Shown: one piece after another, positions 17,889 through 27,489 of the stretch | How the letters are laid out: the number at the start of each line of letters is the position of its first letter | Numbering within the stretch: the first letter of the stretch is position 1 | Assembly (NCBI GenBank): GCA_902518165.1 | Contig: CABYFB010000001.1 | Location: forward strand, 170,397 to 234,396 | Direction: 5' to 3' | Origin: an uncultured Pelagibacteraceae bacterium | Lineage (GTDB): Bacteria > Pseudomonadota > Alphaproteobacteria > Pelagibacterales > Pelagibacteraceae | Length of the DNA stretch: 64,000 nt | Made by a program: the position numbers and the translations under genes | The notes under the pieces: model-generated | Seen by the model: the letters and a program-made list of their open reading frames with translations, nothing else | What the model was told of the DNA's origin: nothing | The model's database searches: none

Positions 17889-19756
17889 GCTATATTCTTA
17901 ATAGACTTTCTTTTAAGATGAGACAACAAAATATATACAGCGGCCGGTGTAATTCCATCGATTCTTAAAGCCTGACCCATAGTTTTTGGTTTAATTTTCT
18001 TAAATTTAGACTTTACTTCATTTGAAAGCCCAGAAAAACTGTCATAATTTATGTTTTCTGGTATAATTAAGTTTTCATCTCTTTTAAAAGCCAATATATC
18101 TGCCTTTTGTTTTTTTAAATAACCTTTATAATGTGAGCTTATTTCTAATTGTTCATCAATTTCACGTGAAACATATTTAATTTCTGGCCATATTTCTCTT
18201 ATTTTTCTCATATTTACTGATTTCTGGCCTAATACTTGATATGCTGTACGACTAATACCATCTTTTGCGATATTTATACCAAATTTTGCAATTTTTGATG
18301 GCGTAATCGTTAACCTTTCCATTTTAACTTTAATTTTTGTTAATTCTTTGTGTTTTTCGTGGAATTTTTCCATTCTTTCTTTTAAAACAAGTCCCGAATT
18401 TATTCCTTTATCTGTTAATCGAATATCTGCATTATCTGACCTCAAAGAAAGTCTATATTCTGCTCTTGATGTGAACATTCTATATGGTTCTGCAACACCT
18501 TTGGTTATAAGATCATCTATCATAACGCCTATATATGCTTCTGATCTGTCTAAAATAAATGGCTCTTTCCCTTTTACGGCAAGAGCTGCATTTGCTCCTG
18601 CAATCAAACCTTGAGCTGCTGCCTCTTCATAACCAGTTGTTCCATTAATTTGCCCAGCAAGGAATAGATTTTTTATTTTTTTTGTTTCTAATGTTATAAA
18701 AAGCTCCCTTGGATCTACAAAATCATACTCGATCGCATATCCTGGCCTTAATATTTTTACACTCTCCAAACCATTGATTTTACTGCATATTTCTTGCTGC
18801 ACATCTTCTGGTAAGGATGTAGAAATACCATTTGGGTATATTGTGTTATCATTCAACCCTTCTGGTTCTAAAAAAATTTGATGTCTTTCTTTATCTGCAA
18901 ATTTTTTTATCTTATCCTCAATTGAAGGACAATATCGTGGACCCACACCTCCGATGCTTCCTGAATACATTGCACTCCTTTTTAGATTTTTAGAAATAAT
19001 TTTATGAACTGCTTCGTTAGTATATGTCATTCGGCATGAAATTTGTTTATTAAGATTTTTTTTAGTTAGAAATGAAAAAAAATAAGGATCATCGTCTGCA
19101 TGTTGCTCTTCTAAGTTTTTGAAATTTATTGTACGAGCATCAAGCCTTGGAGGTGTTCCAGTTTTTAATCTTCCTATTTTAAAATTATATTTTTTTAACT
19201 GCTCGCTTAAACCTGTTGAGGGTTTTTCATTAAATCTTCCGGCAGGAGTTTTGCTATCGCCAATATGAATCAAACCATTCAAAAATGTTCCGGTTGTTAG
19301 AATTATCTTAGATGATTTTATTTCTTTACCAGATTGCGTAATAAATCCACTTATATTATTTTTTTTAAAAATAAACTTAATTACAGGATCAAAAAAAATG
19401 TTTAAATTACAGTAGTTTACGAGTTTTTCTTGCATAAATTTTTTATACAATGACCTATCACTTTGAGTTCTAGGCCCTCTAACAGCTGGTCCTCTGCTTC
19501 TATTTAATAGTCTAAATTGAATGCCAGATTTGTCTGCTACCACACCCATAACTCCATCTAGGGCATCTATTTCCCTTACCAAATGTCCTTTGCCCAATCC
19601 ACCAATTGCAGGATTACATGACATCTCACCTATTGTATCAAAGCTATGAGTAAATAATGCGGTATTAACACCTAATCTTGCTGATGCTGCTGCAGCTTCA
19701 CACCCAGCGTGGCCCCCACCTATTACAACAACATCGAAGAATAAATCATTTTTCAT
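17885..19756 (-). CDS. mnmG: tRNA uridine-5-carboxymethylaminomethyl modification enzyme MnmG (GidA)
   Basis: FAD-dependent partner of MnmE in wobble uridine modification. The FAD loop [19 protein letters not shown] is at residue ~11, and GidA signatures [12 protein letters not shown] and [18 protein letters not shown] are intact. The 623-residue length is normal. It overlaps rsmG by 4 bases. A second, imperfect parS site lies in its 3' third. MnmE is the next gene upstream, so the two partner enzymes are adjacent. Confidence 0.98.
   Translation of the reverse strand: MKNDLFFDVVVIGGGHAGCEAAAASARLGVNTALFTHSFDTIGEMSCNPAIGGLGKGHLVREIDALDGVMGVVADKSGIQFRLLNRSRGPAVRGPRTQSDRSLYKKFMQEKLVNYCNLNIFFDPVIKFIFKKNNISGFITQSGKEIKSSKIILTTGTFLNGLIHIGDSKTPAGRFNEKPSTGLSEQLKKYNFKIGRLKTGTPPRLDARTINFKNLEEQHADDDPYFFSFLTKKNLNKQISCRMTYTNEAVHKIISKNLKRSAMYSGSIGGVGPRYCPSIEDKIKKFADKERHQIFLEPEGLNDNTIYPNGISTSLPEDVQQEICSKINGLESVKILRPGYAIEYDFVDPRELFITLETKKIKNLFLAGQINGTTGYEEAAAQGLIAGANAALAVKGKEPFILDRSEAYIGVMIDDLITKGVAEPYRMFTSRAEYRLSLRSDNADIRLTDKGINSGLVLKERMEKFHEKHKELTKIKVKMERLTITPSKIAKFGINIAKDGISRTAYQVLGQKSVNMRKIREIWPEIKYVSREIDEQLEISSHYKGYLKKQKADILAFKRDENLIIPENINYDSFSGLSNEVKSKFKKIKPKTMGQALRIDGITPAAVYILLSHLKRKSIKNIA
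18158..18173. promoter_or_regulatory. Second parS-like site (14 of 16)
   Basis: AATTTCACGTGAAACA; only the first two bases differ from the parS consensus. It lies 332 bases from the perfect site, within mnmG. Paired parS sites near parAB are usual. Confidence 0.75.
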
Positions 19757-19832
19757 AGTTGTAATTTATTATTGATCTTAAAATTTACAAGAAAACACTC
19801 AAAATTGTTAAAAAAATGAGCATTATCAACGA

Positions 19833-21164
19833 TTATTTGCCTATGCAAAAATCATTGAAAATTGATCCTAATACCTCTTCAACATCAACTTTACCAACTA
19901 TCATTCCGAGATATCTTACAGCCAATCTTAAATCTTCTGCTCCTTTATCGAAATCTTCAAGAGATTTTTTTTTTTGAAAATTTTTTAAATGCTCAACACA
20001 ATTTTTAAGATTAGATCTATGCCTTTCTCTAGTAATGTAAATATCTTCAGATGAGATAAATTTATTTTTTAAATTTTCTTTAATCAGATCAATCAATTGA
20101 TCTAAATTTTTTTCTTTCTTTACGGATATAAATATTGGGTTATATTTTTCGATTTCATTGCTAATTTCATTAACACCCAAATCTGATTTGTTTATTACTA
20201 AAATTGACTTCTTTATTGCAGATTCATCAAAAAAGTCTCTAAAATCGTGACTTTTAGGCTCTAATACAATTATATTTAAATCAGCATTTTTGGCCTTTTT
20301 TAAAGCCAATTTAATTCCTTTTTTTTCTATCTCATTTTTTGAAACTCTTATGCCAGCAGTATCTGATAAAATAACCGGGAAGCCGTCTAAATTTAGATGA
20401 GCCTCGATCACATCTCTTGTAGTTCCAGCAATTTCTGAAACAATTGCAATATCTCTTCTTGATAAATAATTTAAGAGTGAAGACTTGCCAGCATTAGTTG
20501 GGCCTACAATTGCAATTTTAAAACCTTCCCTAATTCTTTCTCCTACTCTTCGGTCGTTTAATATTTTTTCTATTTCATTTCTAATATAATCAGTTTCAGT
20601 ATGAATATTTTCTAAAATATCATCAGGCAAATCATCTTCTGGAAAATCAATTTTTGCTTCAACATTAGATAGAATTTTTTTCAATCTTGATCTTAAGGAA
20701 TTAAATTTTTCTGAACTTTTTCCAGACATGATTTTAATGGCTTGCTGCCTTTGAATTTCTGTTTCAGAAGATATTAAGTCTGAGATACTTTCGGCTTTTA
20801 AAAGATTTATTTTTCCGTTTTGAAAAGCTATCTTGGTGAACTCACCTGGATCTGCCAGTCTGCAGCCATCAATTTTTGATATTGTGTCTTGGATGGAATC
20901 TACGACTGCTTTGCTACCGTGAACATGGAATTCAGCCATATCCTCACCGGTGTAGCTGTATGGACCAGGAAACCATATTAATATTCCTTCATCTATAAGC
21001 TCACTATTGTTGATTTTGTTGAATTTTCTTAATGTTGCAACTCTTGGCTCTGGTGCTTTTTGCTTGGTTAAATTAACAATAACATCCTTTGTTTTCGAGC
21101 CAGATACTCTTATGACAGAAATTCCAGAAATACCTGGGCCTGAGGATAGGGCATATATTGTCAT
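19833..21164 (-). CDS. mnmE: tRNA modification GTPase MnmE (TrmE)
   Basis: Potassium-activated GTPase acting with MnmG. The N-terminal folate-binding domain begins TIYALSSGPGISGISVIRVSG. The G domain has GPTNAGKSSLLN, DTAGIR and NKSD. The C-terminal FCIGK carries the catalytic Cys. The 443-residue length is normal. A 76-base gap to mnmG shows nothing clear. Confidence 0.98.
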   Translation of the reverse strand: MTIYALSSGPGISGISVIRVSGSKTKDVIVNLTKQKAPEPRVATLRKFNKINNSELIDEGILIWFPGPYSYTGEDMAEFHVHGSKAVVDSIQDTISKIDGCRLADPGEFTKIAFQNGKINLLKAESISDLISSETEIQRQQAIKIMSGKSSEKFNSLRSRLKKILSNVEAKIDFPEDDLPDDILENIHTETDYIRNEIEKILNDRRVGERIREGFKIAIVGPTNAGKSSLLNYLSRRDIAIVSEIAGTTRDVIEAHLNLDGFPVILSDTAGIRVSKNEIEKKGIKLALKKAKNADLNIIVLEPKSHDFRDFFDESAIKKSILVINKSDLGVNEISNEIEKYNPIFISVKKEKNLDQLIDLIKENLKNKFISSEDIYITRERHRSNLKNCVEHLKNFQKKKSLEDFDKGAEDLRLAVRYLGMIVGKVDVEEVLGSIFNDFCIGK

Positions 21165-21210
21165 TAAATTAATTATAGCTAGTATTAGAATTAAATATAT
21201 AAATTTTTCT

Positions 21211-22050
21211 ATGATTATTTGGATTGCATCTTACCCAAAATGTGGAAACACTTGGGTGAGGTCACTTCTCTCAGCGTATTATTTTTCTAATGATGGAGAG
21301 TTCAATTTTGATCTTTTGAAAAATATTAGACAATTTCCAAGTCCGTATTTTTTTCCTAATAAAGTTAATAATGTTGAAGAAGCTTCCGCAAATTGGATAC
21401 CTGTTCAAAAAAAAATCAAAGAAACCAAAAAGGTTTTTTTTTTAAAAACACATAATGTATATGGAGCATATAAAGGAAATAATTTCACTTCTCCAGATTA
21501 TACTTTGGGGGCGATCAATATTGTAAGAGATCCTAGAAATGTAATTACTTCTTTGATGAATCATTTCTCAATTAATGAAGAGGATGCGCTTAAAATGATG
21601 AGCAATGTGAATAGAAATTTAAGAGATCGAAATGATAAAGATAATTATGCAACTTATTCTTTCATTAGTTCTTGGGACAAAAACTATAGGTCTTGGAAAT
21701 TAACTAAAAATATAAATAAAATTCTTATAAAATATGAAGACCTAGAAAAAGATATCGAGAATACTTTTTTGAAAATTATTAAGTTCACGAATAAAATAAT
21801 GAGAAAAAATGATGAAATTAATTTTGAGAAACTTAGGAAATCTATTAAAACAACAGAATTCGATCTACTAAAAAGAAAAGAGGAAAAAGAGGGTTTTGAT
21901 GAAGCTATATACTCATCAGATAATAGTAAAACAAAGGCATTTTTTAATTTAGGAAAAAATAACGACTATAAAAAACTGTTAAATAATAAAACAATTAAAT
22001 CTATTGAAGAATTATTTGGTGAAGAAATGAAAGAGCTTAGATATCTTTAA
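21211..22050 (+). CDS. Sulfotransferase-domain protein
   Basis: Predicted transfer of sulfate from PAPS to an unknown acceptor. The N-terminal 5'-phosphosulfate loop is IASYPKCGNTWVRSLLS, and the 3'-phosphate motif is INIVRDPRNVITSLMNH near residue 98; the acceptor part is Lys-rich. ATG 21211 is chosen because the PAPS loop is always near the N-terminus; the frame remains open upstream but runs antisense through mnmE. It is the only plus-strand gene among minus-strand parB-hemE genes. A paralogue starts at 63465. Confidence 0.88.
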   Translation: MIIWIASYPKCGNTWVRSLLSAYYFSNDGEFNFDLLKNIRQFPSPYFFPNKVNNVEEASANWIPVQKKIKETKKVFFLKTHNVYGAYKGNNFTSPDYTLGAINIVRDPRNVITSLMNHFSINEEDALKMMSNVNRNLRDRNDKDNYATYSFISSWDKNYRSWKLTKNINKILIKYEDLEKDIENTFLKIIKFTNKIMRKNDEINFEKLRKSIKTTEFDLLKRKEEKEGFDEAIYSSDNSKTKAFFNLGKNNDYKKLLNNKTIKSIEELFGEEMKELRYL

Positions 22051-22052
22051 AT

Positions 22053-23324
22053 TTAAGAAGGTTTATTCATTGAATTAAAAAAATCAGAATTATTTTTAGT
22101 TTCTTTCAATTTAGAATTAATAAACTCAATTGCATCCATAGATCCCATGGGCGCAATAATTCTTCTTAATACATTCATTTTTTGAAGATCATTTTTATCA
22201 AAGATTAATTCTTCTCTTCTAGTTCCAGATTTAGTTATATCAATAGCTGGAAATATTCTTTTTTCTGAAATTTTTCTATCTAATATAGTCTCACTATTAC
22301 CTGTTCCTTTAAATTCTTCAAATATTACCTCGTCCATCCTACTACCCGTATCTATAAGGGCGGTAGCTATAATAGTCAGTGATCCGCCCTCTTCAATATT
22401 TCTTGCTGCACCAAAAAATCTCTTTGGTCTTTGTAATGCGTTCGCATCAACTCCCCCAGTCAATACTTTTCCTGAACTTGGGACAACTGCGTTGTAAGCT
22501 CTACCCAATCTTGTTATTGAGTCTAGTAGTATGACCACATCTTTTTTATGTTCTGTTAATCGTTTAGCTTTCTCTATTACCATTTCAGCAACTGCTACGT
22601 GCCGCTGCGCGGGTTCATCAAATGTTGAACTTATAACTTCTCCTTTAACAGTTCTTTGCATATCAGTTACTTCTTCAGGTCTTTCATCGATTAGCAAGAC
22701 CATCAAATAACATTCTGGATGATTTGCTGTTATAGAATTTGCAATACTTTGTAAAATCATTGTTTTGCCAGCTTTAGGCGGTGAAATGATTAATGATCTT
22801 TGTCCCTTCCCTATTGGACTAACTAAATCAATCAATCTTGGAGTTAAATCTACCTTCTTGTCTACCTTAACAGCTTCAACTTCCATTACTAGCTGCTTGT
22901 TAGGGTAAAGGGGGGTTAGATTGTCGAAAGCTATCTTATGTTTAAATTTTTCGGTTTCTTCAAAATTAATTTTGCTAACCTGCAGCAGTGCGAAATATCT
23001 CTCTCCCTCTTTTGGGGCCCTTATTGGTCCCTCAACGGTATCACCTGTTCTTAATCCAAATCGTCTTATTTGATTTGGACTTACATATATATCATCAGCG
23101 CCTGGCAGGTAATTAGATTCCATAGCTCTTAAAAAACCAAAACCATCTTGGAGCAATTGAAGAACCCCGCCTCCAGTAATTTCTTCTCCTTTTTCTGCAA
23201 GTTTTTTTAAAATAGCAAAGTAAATCTCTTGTCGTCTCAGTGTGCTGGCATTTTCTATTCCTAAATTTTCAGCTTCTTTAATTAACTGCTCTGAGCTTTT
23301 TTCTTTTAATTCTTGTATATTCAT
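22053..23324 (-). CDS. rho: Transcription termination factor Rho
   Basis: Hexameric RNA helicase for factor-dependent termination. The N-terminal helical domain and the cold-shock-like RNA-binding domain ([22 protein letters not shown], seen as GFGFLR and [10 protein letters not shown]) are followed by the ATPase core with Walker [12 protein letters not shown], Walker [19 protein letters not shown] loop and R loop. The 423-residue length is typical of alphaproteobacteria. It converges with the sulfotransferase, with 2 bases between the stops. Confidence 0.99.
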   Translation of the reverse strand: MNIQELKEKSSEQLIKEAENLGIENASTLRRQEIYFAILKKLAEKGEEITGGGVLQLLQDGFGFLRAMESNYLPGADDIYVSPNQIRRFGLRTGDTVEGPIRAPKEGERYFALLQVSKINFEETEKFKHKIAFDNLTPLYPNKQLVMEVEAVKVDKKVDLTPRLIDLVSPIGKGQRSLIISPPKAGKTMILQSIANSITANHPECYLMVLLIDERPEEVTDMQRTVKGEVISSTFDEPAQRHVAVAEMVIEKAKRLTEHKKDVVILLDSITRLGRAYNAVVPSSGKVLTGGVDANALQRPKRFFGAARNIEEGGSLTIIATALIDTGSRMDEVIFEEFKGTGNSETILDRKISEKRIFPAIDITKSGTRREELIFDKNDLQKMNVLRRIIAPMGSMDAIEFINSKLKETKNNSDFFNSMNKPS

Positions 23325-23383
23325 ATTGGGAGGTTTTTAATTTGATATTATTAATATAGTTATGTGTTTACAAGATTTCAACC

Positions 23384-23818
23384 CTATAACGGCTTAAAAA
23401 CAACAACAAAAACAATCAAAATTAGCAATAATGTGGGTATTTCGTTAATAATTCTATAATATTTATGACTATGTATATTTTGATCTATTTTAAATTGGGC
23501 AAGGATTTTACCAAGATAGAAATGATAAAGTGTCAAAATGATTACTAAAATTATTTTTAATATCATCCAAGTTTGTCCGATTTGTTGAAATCCAATACTG
23601 TGAATTAAGATGACTCCAAAAATCCATGACAAAATCATAGCAGGAGTCATAATGTAAAAAAATAATTTTCTTTCCATTGTCTTAAATATTTCTGAAGTTT
23701 TTTTTTCTGAACTATTCTGAGCGTGGTAAACAAAAATTCTTGGCAAATATAAAAGCCCAGCCATCCATGATATAACGGAAATTAAATGCAAAGACTTAAA
23801 TAATAAGTAAAAATTCAT
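23384..23818 (-). CDS. hemJ: Protoporphyrinogen oxidase HemJ
   Basis: Membrane enzyme for oxidation of protoporphyrinogen IX. Four predicted transmembrane helices; the conserved His in SLHLISVISWMAGLLYLPRIF (motif parts LHLISVISWMAG and LPRIFVYH) and a conserved C-terminal Lys region fit the UPF0093/HemJ family. The length of 144 is normal. It stands directly downstream of hemH with 2 bases between, so haem steps are clustered. Confidence 0.92.
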   Translation of the reverse strand: MNFYLLFKSLHLISVISWMAGLLYLPRIFVYHAQNSSEKKTSEIFKTMERKLFFYIMTPAMILSWIFGVILIHSIGFQQIGQTWMILKIILVIILTLYHFYLGKILAQFKIDQNIHSHKYYRIINEIPTLLLILIVFVVVFKPL

Positions 23819-23820
23819 TA

Positions 23821-24813
23821 TTATAAATTTTTTTCAATCAAGTTTTTTAACAAAAGTATATGATCATCGCTATCATTCAAGCAGGGAACCATATCAAAAT
23901 TTTTTCCGCCAGACTCTATGAAACTCTCCTTACCTTGTATAAGTATTTCTTCTAATGTTTCTACACAATCAGAGGAGAAACCAGGGCATATTGCTAGAAC
24001 GTTTCTTTTTCCATTTTTTGGGAGTTCTTCTAGAGTTTTATCTGTATAAGGTTGTAACCATTCCTGAGGTCCGAATCTCGATTGAAATGTCGTTTTAATT
24101 TCAATAGAATTGAGCTTTTCATTAATAAGCCTTGTGGTTTTGTGACAATAACAATGATATGGATCACCTTTATCAAAATATTTTTTTGGAATTCCATGAT
24201 ATGAAGCCAATATTAGATCTGGTTTCCAAGTAATCTCGCTGATTTTTTTATTTATAGATTTAACTAATGCCTCTATGTACAATGGATTAGACTCATAGTG
24301 CGGAATAATTTGTAAAGAAGGCTGCCACCTCATTTTCATTAACGTTCTGTAAACTTCATCGCAAACCGTGGCTGTAGTGGCTGCAGCATATTGAGGATAT
24401 AAAGGTAAGATTACTAGCTTTTCACATCCTTCTGAATGTAATTTTTTTATTTTACTTTTAATACTTGGATTCCCATATCTCATTGCAAAATCTATAATTA
24501 AATTTTCATCTTTGAAATAGTTAGAAGTTTTCTCCATTTGTTTTTTTGTGTAATAAAGTAATGGGGACATATTCACATCTTTCATCCATATTTCCTTATA
24601 TGCTTTAGCGGTTTTAGAAGGCCGAAACGTGAGAATAAAAAGATTAAGAATAATTTGCCAAATAATTGGGTTAACTTCGATTACTCTTCTATCAGATAAA
24701 AATTCTTTTAAATACTTTCTAATATCAAACCAATTGGTGGAGTCGGGAGTTCCCAAGTTGATTAACAAAACTCCAGTTTTTCCAAATTTTACAGGCGGAT
24801 GCTCTTTTATCAT
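23821..24813 (-). CDS. hemH: Ferrochelatase
   Basis: Inserts Fe2+ into protoporphyrin IX, the last haem step. VLLINLGTPDS near the N-terminus, LILASYHGIPKKYFDKGDPYH with the metal-binding His (motif SYHGIPKKYF), and a C-terminal CPGFSSDCVETLEEI with the catalytic Glu are intact. The length is 330. It overlaps hemE by 4 bases. Confidence 0.98.
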   Translation of the reverse strand: MIKEHPPVKFGKTGVLLINLGTPDSTNWFDIRKYLKEFLSDRRVIEVNPIIWQIILNLFILTFRPSKTAKAYKEIWMKDVNMSPLLYYTKKQMEKTSNYFKDENLIIDFAMRYGNPSIKSKIKKLHSEGCEKLVILPLYPQYAAATTATVCDEVYRTLMKMRWQPSLQIIPHYESNPLYIEALVKSINKKISEITWKPDLILASYHGIPKKYFDKGDPYHCYCHKTTRLINEKLNSIEIKTTFQSRFGPQEWLQPYTDKTLEELPKNGKRNVLAICPGFSSDCVETLEEILIQGKESFIESGGKNFDMVPCLNDSDDHILLLKNLIEKNL

Positions 24814-25811
24814 TTATAGTTCCTCACTGTTTCTACAAGTTCATAGACCATATCAATTTCGGTTTCAGGCAAAATACCATGACCTAAGTTGAAGACATAA
24901 GGATGATCTCTAAATACTTCTAGATAGCTATTAATTTGTTTTTTTAGATTTTCTCTATTTGATAAAAGGATCTTAGGATCCAACCCTCCTTGCACTGGTA
25001 TATCCAAAAACTTAATTAAATTTTTAGGATCTACATTGTAATCAATATTTATCATACTGGGCTTAACAATTTTAGTAAATTTAACATAATCAGAGATACC
25101 TCTTGGAAAACATATAACTGGTACGCCTAAACTTTTTACATAATTTACGATGGATAATGTTGGATTATATAAAAATTTATCGAAATCATTTTGTATTAAT
25201 CCAGCCCAACTATCAAAAATTTGAATTATAGTAGCACCTGCTTTTATTTGGTTTTCAATGTGTATCTTAATAAATTTATCTAATAAATCTAAAGTTTCAT
25301 TGATTAGAATTTTGTCTTTAAAAAACTCTTTAGACAATCCTTTTTTTGGTGAAACTTTATTTATCATGTATACTAATAATGTCCAGGGTGCACCTACAAA
25401 GCCAATTAAATCTCTGTTTTCAAGGTCTTTATTATTTTTAAGATTAGACAATAATTTGTATACAGGTAATAAATTTTCTGAGAAATCATTGTTAGTTACT
25501 TTCTGGAGTTTGTCTAATTCTAGAATTCCTAAACTAGGGCCAAAGTTTTTTTTAAATTGAACAGTTTGTCCTATTCCGAACGGTAGCATTAATATATCAG
25601 AGAATATTATTGCAGCATCAAAACCAAATCTTTTTATTGGTTGTAATGTTATTTCTTCAGACAAATTATGATTTAGACATAATTTAATAAAATCTGGATT
25701 TAATTTTCTAATTTCTCGAAATTCTGGTAGATATCTTCCGGCTTGTCTCATCAACCAAACTGGATTGATTTTAGTATTTTTATTTATTAAACATTCTTGT
25801 ATTGGTGTCAT
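24810..25811 (-). CDS. hemE: Uroporphyrinogen decarboxylase
   Basis: Converts uroporphyrinogen III to coproporphyrinogen III. The N-terminal signature PVWLMRQAGRYLPEFRE and internal DSWAGLI and NLGHGILPET motifs are conserved. The length is 333. It is the first gene of a minus-strand hemE-hemH-hemJ-rho run that begins at the putative origin; hemE flanks oriC in Caulobacter and Rickettsia. Confidence 0.98.
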   Translation of the reverse strand: MTPIQECLINKNTKINPVWLMRQAGRYLPEFREIRKLNPDFIKLCLNHNLSEEITLQPIKRFGFDAAIIFSDILMLPFGIGQTVQFKKNFGPSLGILELDKLQKVTNNDFSENLLPVYKLLSNLKNNKDLENRDLIGFVGAPWTLLVYMINKVSPKKGLSKEFFKDKILINETLDLLDKFIKIHIENQIKAGATIIQIFDSWAGLIQNDFDKFLYNPTLSIVNYVKSLGVPVICFPRGISDYVKFTKIVKPSMINIDYNVDPKNLIKFLDIPVQGGLDPKILLSNRENLKKQINSYLEVFRDHPYVFNLGHGILPETEIDMVYELVETVRNYK

Positions 25812-26093
25812 TTATATTAAGATAATTATATTTAGTATTTATTATTAGTATGTATTGTTAATAACGTAAATTACTCAATTTCAACACTTTGTTAACTTTT
25901 TATACATTTTAACATCTAAAAAACCCAATAAATTCTAGACTATTTAATTATTTTATAAAATTATAAAATTGTTAATAAGATATTCACATCAATTTTAAAT
26001 GTTAACTAAATGAGTACAAAAAATACTTTTTTTATAATTTTACCAAATAAGAATTATTTCTTAAGTTAAAACCAATTTATAAACAATTTATAC
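25812..26093. other. Putative chromosomal replication origin (oriC)
   Basis: A 282-base noncoding gap between divergent hemE and ppsR, an order in which oriC lies in Caulobacter and Rickettsia. It contains two exact copies of ATTGTTAATAA (25854-25864 and 25968-25978; complement TTATTAACAAT) and a plus-strand TTATAAACAAT (26077-26087), all one or two bases from the DnaA box TTATNCACA. ATATTCACA (25980-25988) is a further 8-of-9 match. A very AT-rich stretch (about 25940-25978) could be the unwinding element. Genes on either side run away from it, as on leading strands. parAB and parS are about 8 kb away. Confidence 0.72.
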
Positions 26094-26915
26094 ATGAAAA
26101 ATACACATCAAATATTTTTAATTTCAGATTCCACAGGTGAAACATTGGAAAGAATTTTTATGGCTTTAAAAGCTCAATTTAGTAACTTCAATTATGAACT
26201 TAATAAATTTTCTTTTACAAGAACAGAAAGTCAAATATCAACCATTCTAAGAAATGCAAAGGAGAAAGACAGCCCCATTATATTATATACTATAGTGAAT
26301 AGTAAACTTGCAAAATATTTAGCCGAAGAAGCAAATAAAACCAGCATACCTTGTTTTGGTGTTTTAGGAGATTTAATTTTAAATTTTTCAAAAATTTTAA
26401 ACCAAAAAGCGACCCATAAGCCTAGTGGTCAACATATTTTAGATGAAGAATATTACAAAAGAATTGAAGCAATTCAATTTACAATGAACCATGACGACGG
26501 TAATCAAACGGATAATGTTCTCGAGTCAGATATAATATTAATTGGTGTTAGTAGAACAAGCAAAACACCAACATCTATTTATTTGGCAAATAAAGGTCTA
26601 AAAACCGCCAATATACCACTAGTGAATGAAATGAAAATCCCTAAAGATGTTCTAGAGTCAAAAAATTTGTGTGTAATCGGCTTAGTAACAGAGGCCGAAA
26701 GGCTATTTGATATTCGACGTAATAGACTTAATTCTCTTAAAGAGAATGAAGCATCTGACTATACCGACTTGGAAAAAATTAAAATTGAGGTTGAGCAGTC
26801 AAAGAAAATTTTCAAAAAGAATAAGTGGCCCACAATAGATGTAACAAGAAAATCTGTTGAAGAGACTGCTGCATCAGTTATTAAAATATATGAAATAAAA
26901 AATAAAAATGCTTAA
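26094..26915 (+). CDS. ppsR: Pyruvate phosphate dikinase / PEP synthase regulatory protein
   Basis: Bifunctional kinase/pyrophosphorylase of the DUF299 family, which switches PEP synthase or pyruvate phosphate dikinase by reversible Thr phosphorylation. It shows IFLISDSTGETLERI at the N-terminus, the HKPSGQHILD segment and the P-loop-like GVSRTSKTPTSIYLA near residue 150. The length of 273 is typical. It starts the right-hand arm from the putative origin and overlaps maf by 8 bases. Which dikinase it controls is not visible here. Confidence 0.93.
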   Translation: MKNTHQIFLISDSTGETLERIFMALKAQFSNFNYELNKFSFTRTESQISTILRNAKEKDSPIILYTIVNSKLAKYLAEEANKTSIPCFGVLGDLILNFSKILNQKATHKPSGQHILDEEYYKRIEAIQFTMNHDDGNQTDNVLESDIILIGVSRTSKTPTSIYLANKGLKTANIPLVNEMKIPKDVLESKNLCVIGLVTEAERLFDIRRNRLNSLKENEASDYTDLEKIKIEVEQSKKIFKKNKWPTIDVTRKSVEETAASVIKIYEIKNKNA

Positions 26916-27489
26916 ATTAGTTTTGGCCTCAAAAAGTAAAGTAAGACATGAAATCTTGTTAAAATATAATATTAATTGCATCGTTGAACATTCAAATGTT
27001 GACGAAGAGCCTGTGAAAAAAAGTTTACTAAATGAAGGCGCAACTCCAGAAATTATCTCAAAAAATTTAGCTGAATTAAAAGCAAACAAAGTAAGCCAAA
27101 AATTATATGATCAGTTTGTCTTGGGAGCAGACAGCGTTATAGACTTAGATGGAGAACTAATTTCTAAACCTGAAAATCGAGAACAAGCATTCAATATTTT
27201 GAAAAAACTAAATGGAAAAATGCACAATTTAATAAGTTCTGTATGTATATCAAAAAATGGATCAATGGTATGGAATTATACAGATAAAGCAAATTTAACG
27301 ATGAAAGAATTTAATGATAATGACCTAAGAGAATATTTAAGCAAAATAACAGATGAAGCTTTATATGCTTATAATGTCTACCAAATTGAAGGCGAAGGAA
27401 AAAATTTATTTTCTAATATTGAAGGAGATAAAAATACTATTATGGGCCTTCCTGTTGATAAAATTAAACAATATATTGAAGGCTTATAA
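26908..27489 (+). CDS. maf: Maf-family nucleoside triphosphate pyrophosphatase
   Basis: Hydrolyses modified or non-canonical nucleotides; Maf was first described as a septum-formation inhibitor. The N-terminal LVLASKSKVRHEIL, VLGADSVIDLDGELISKP with the catalytic Asp (motif VLGADSVI) and YNVYQIEGEGKNLF match. The length is 193. It overlaps both neighbours and forms part of the ppsR-maf-aroE-coaE-dnaQ cluster. Confidence 0.95.
   Translation: MLKLVLASKSKVRHEILLKYNINCIVEHSNVDEEPVKKSLLNEGATPEIISKNLAELKANKVSQKLYDQFVLGADSVIDLDGELISKPENREQAFNILKKLNGKMHNLISSVCISKNGSMVWNYTDKANLTMKEFNDNDLREYLSKITDEALYAYNVYQIEGEGKNLFSNIEGDKNTIMGLPVDKIKQYIEGL

Noticed and set aside
21007..21210. 68-codon N-terminal extension of the sulfotransferase frame
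   Set aside because: It runs antisense through the conserved 5' end of mnmE, and the PAPS loop of this family lies at the N-terminus, which fits ATG 21211.
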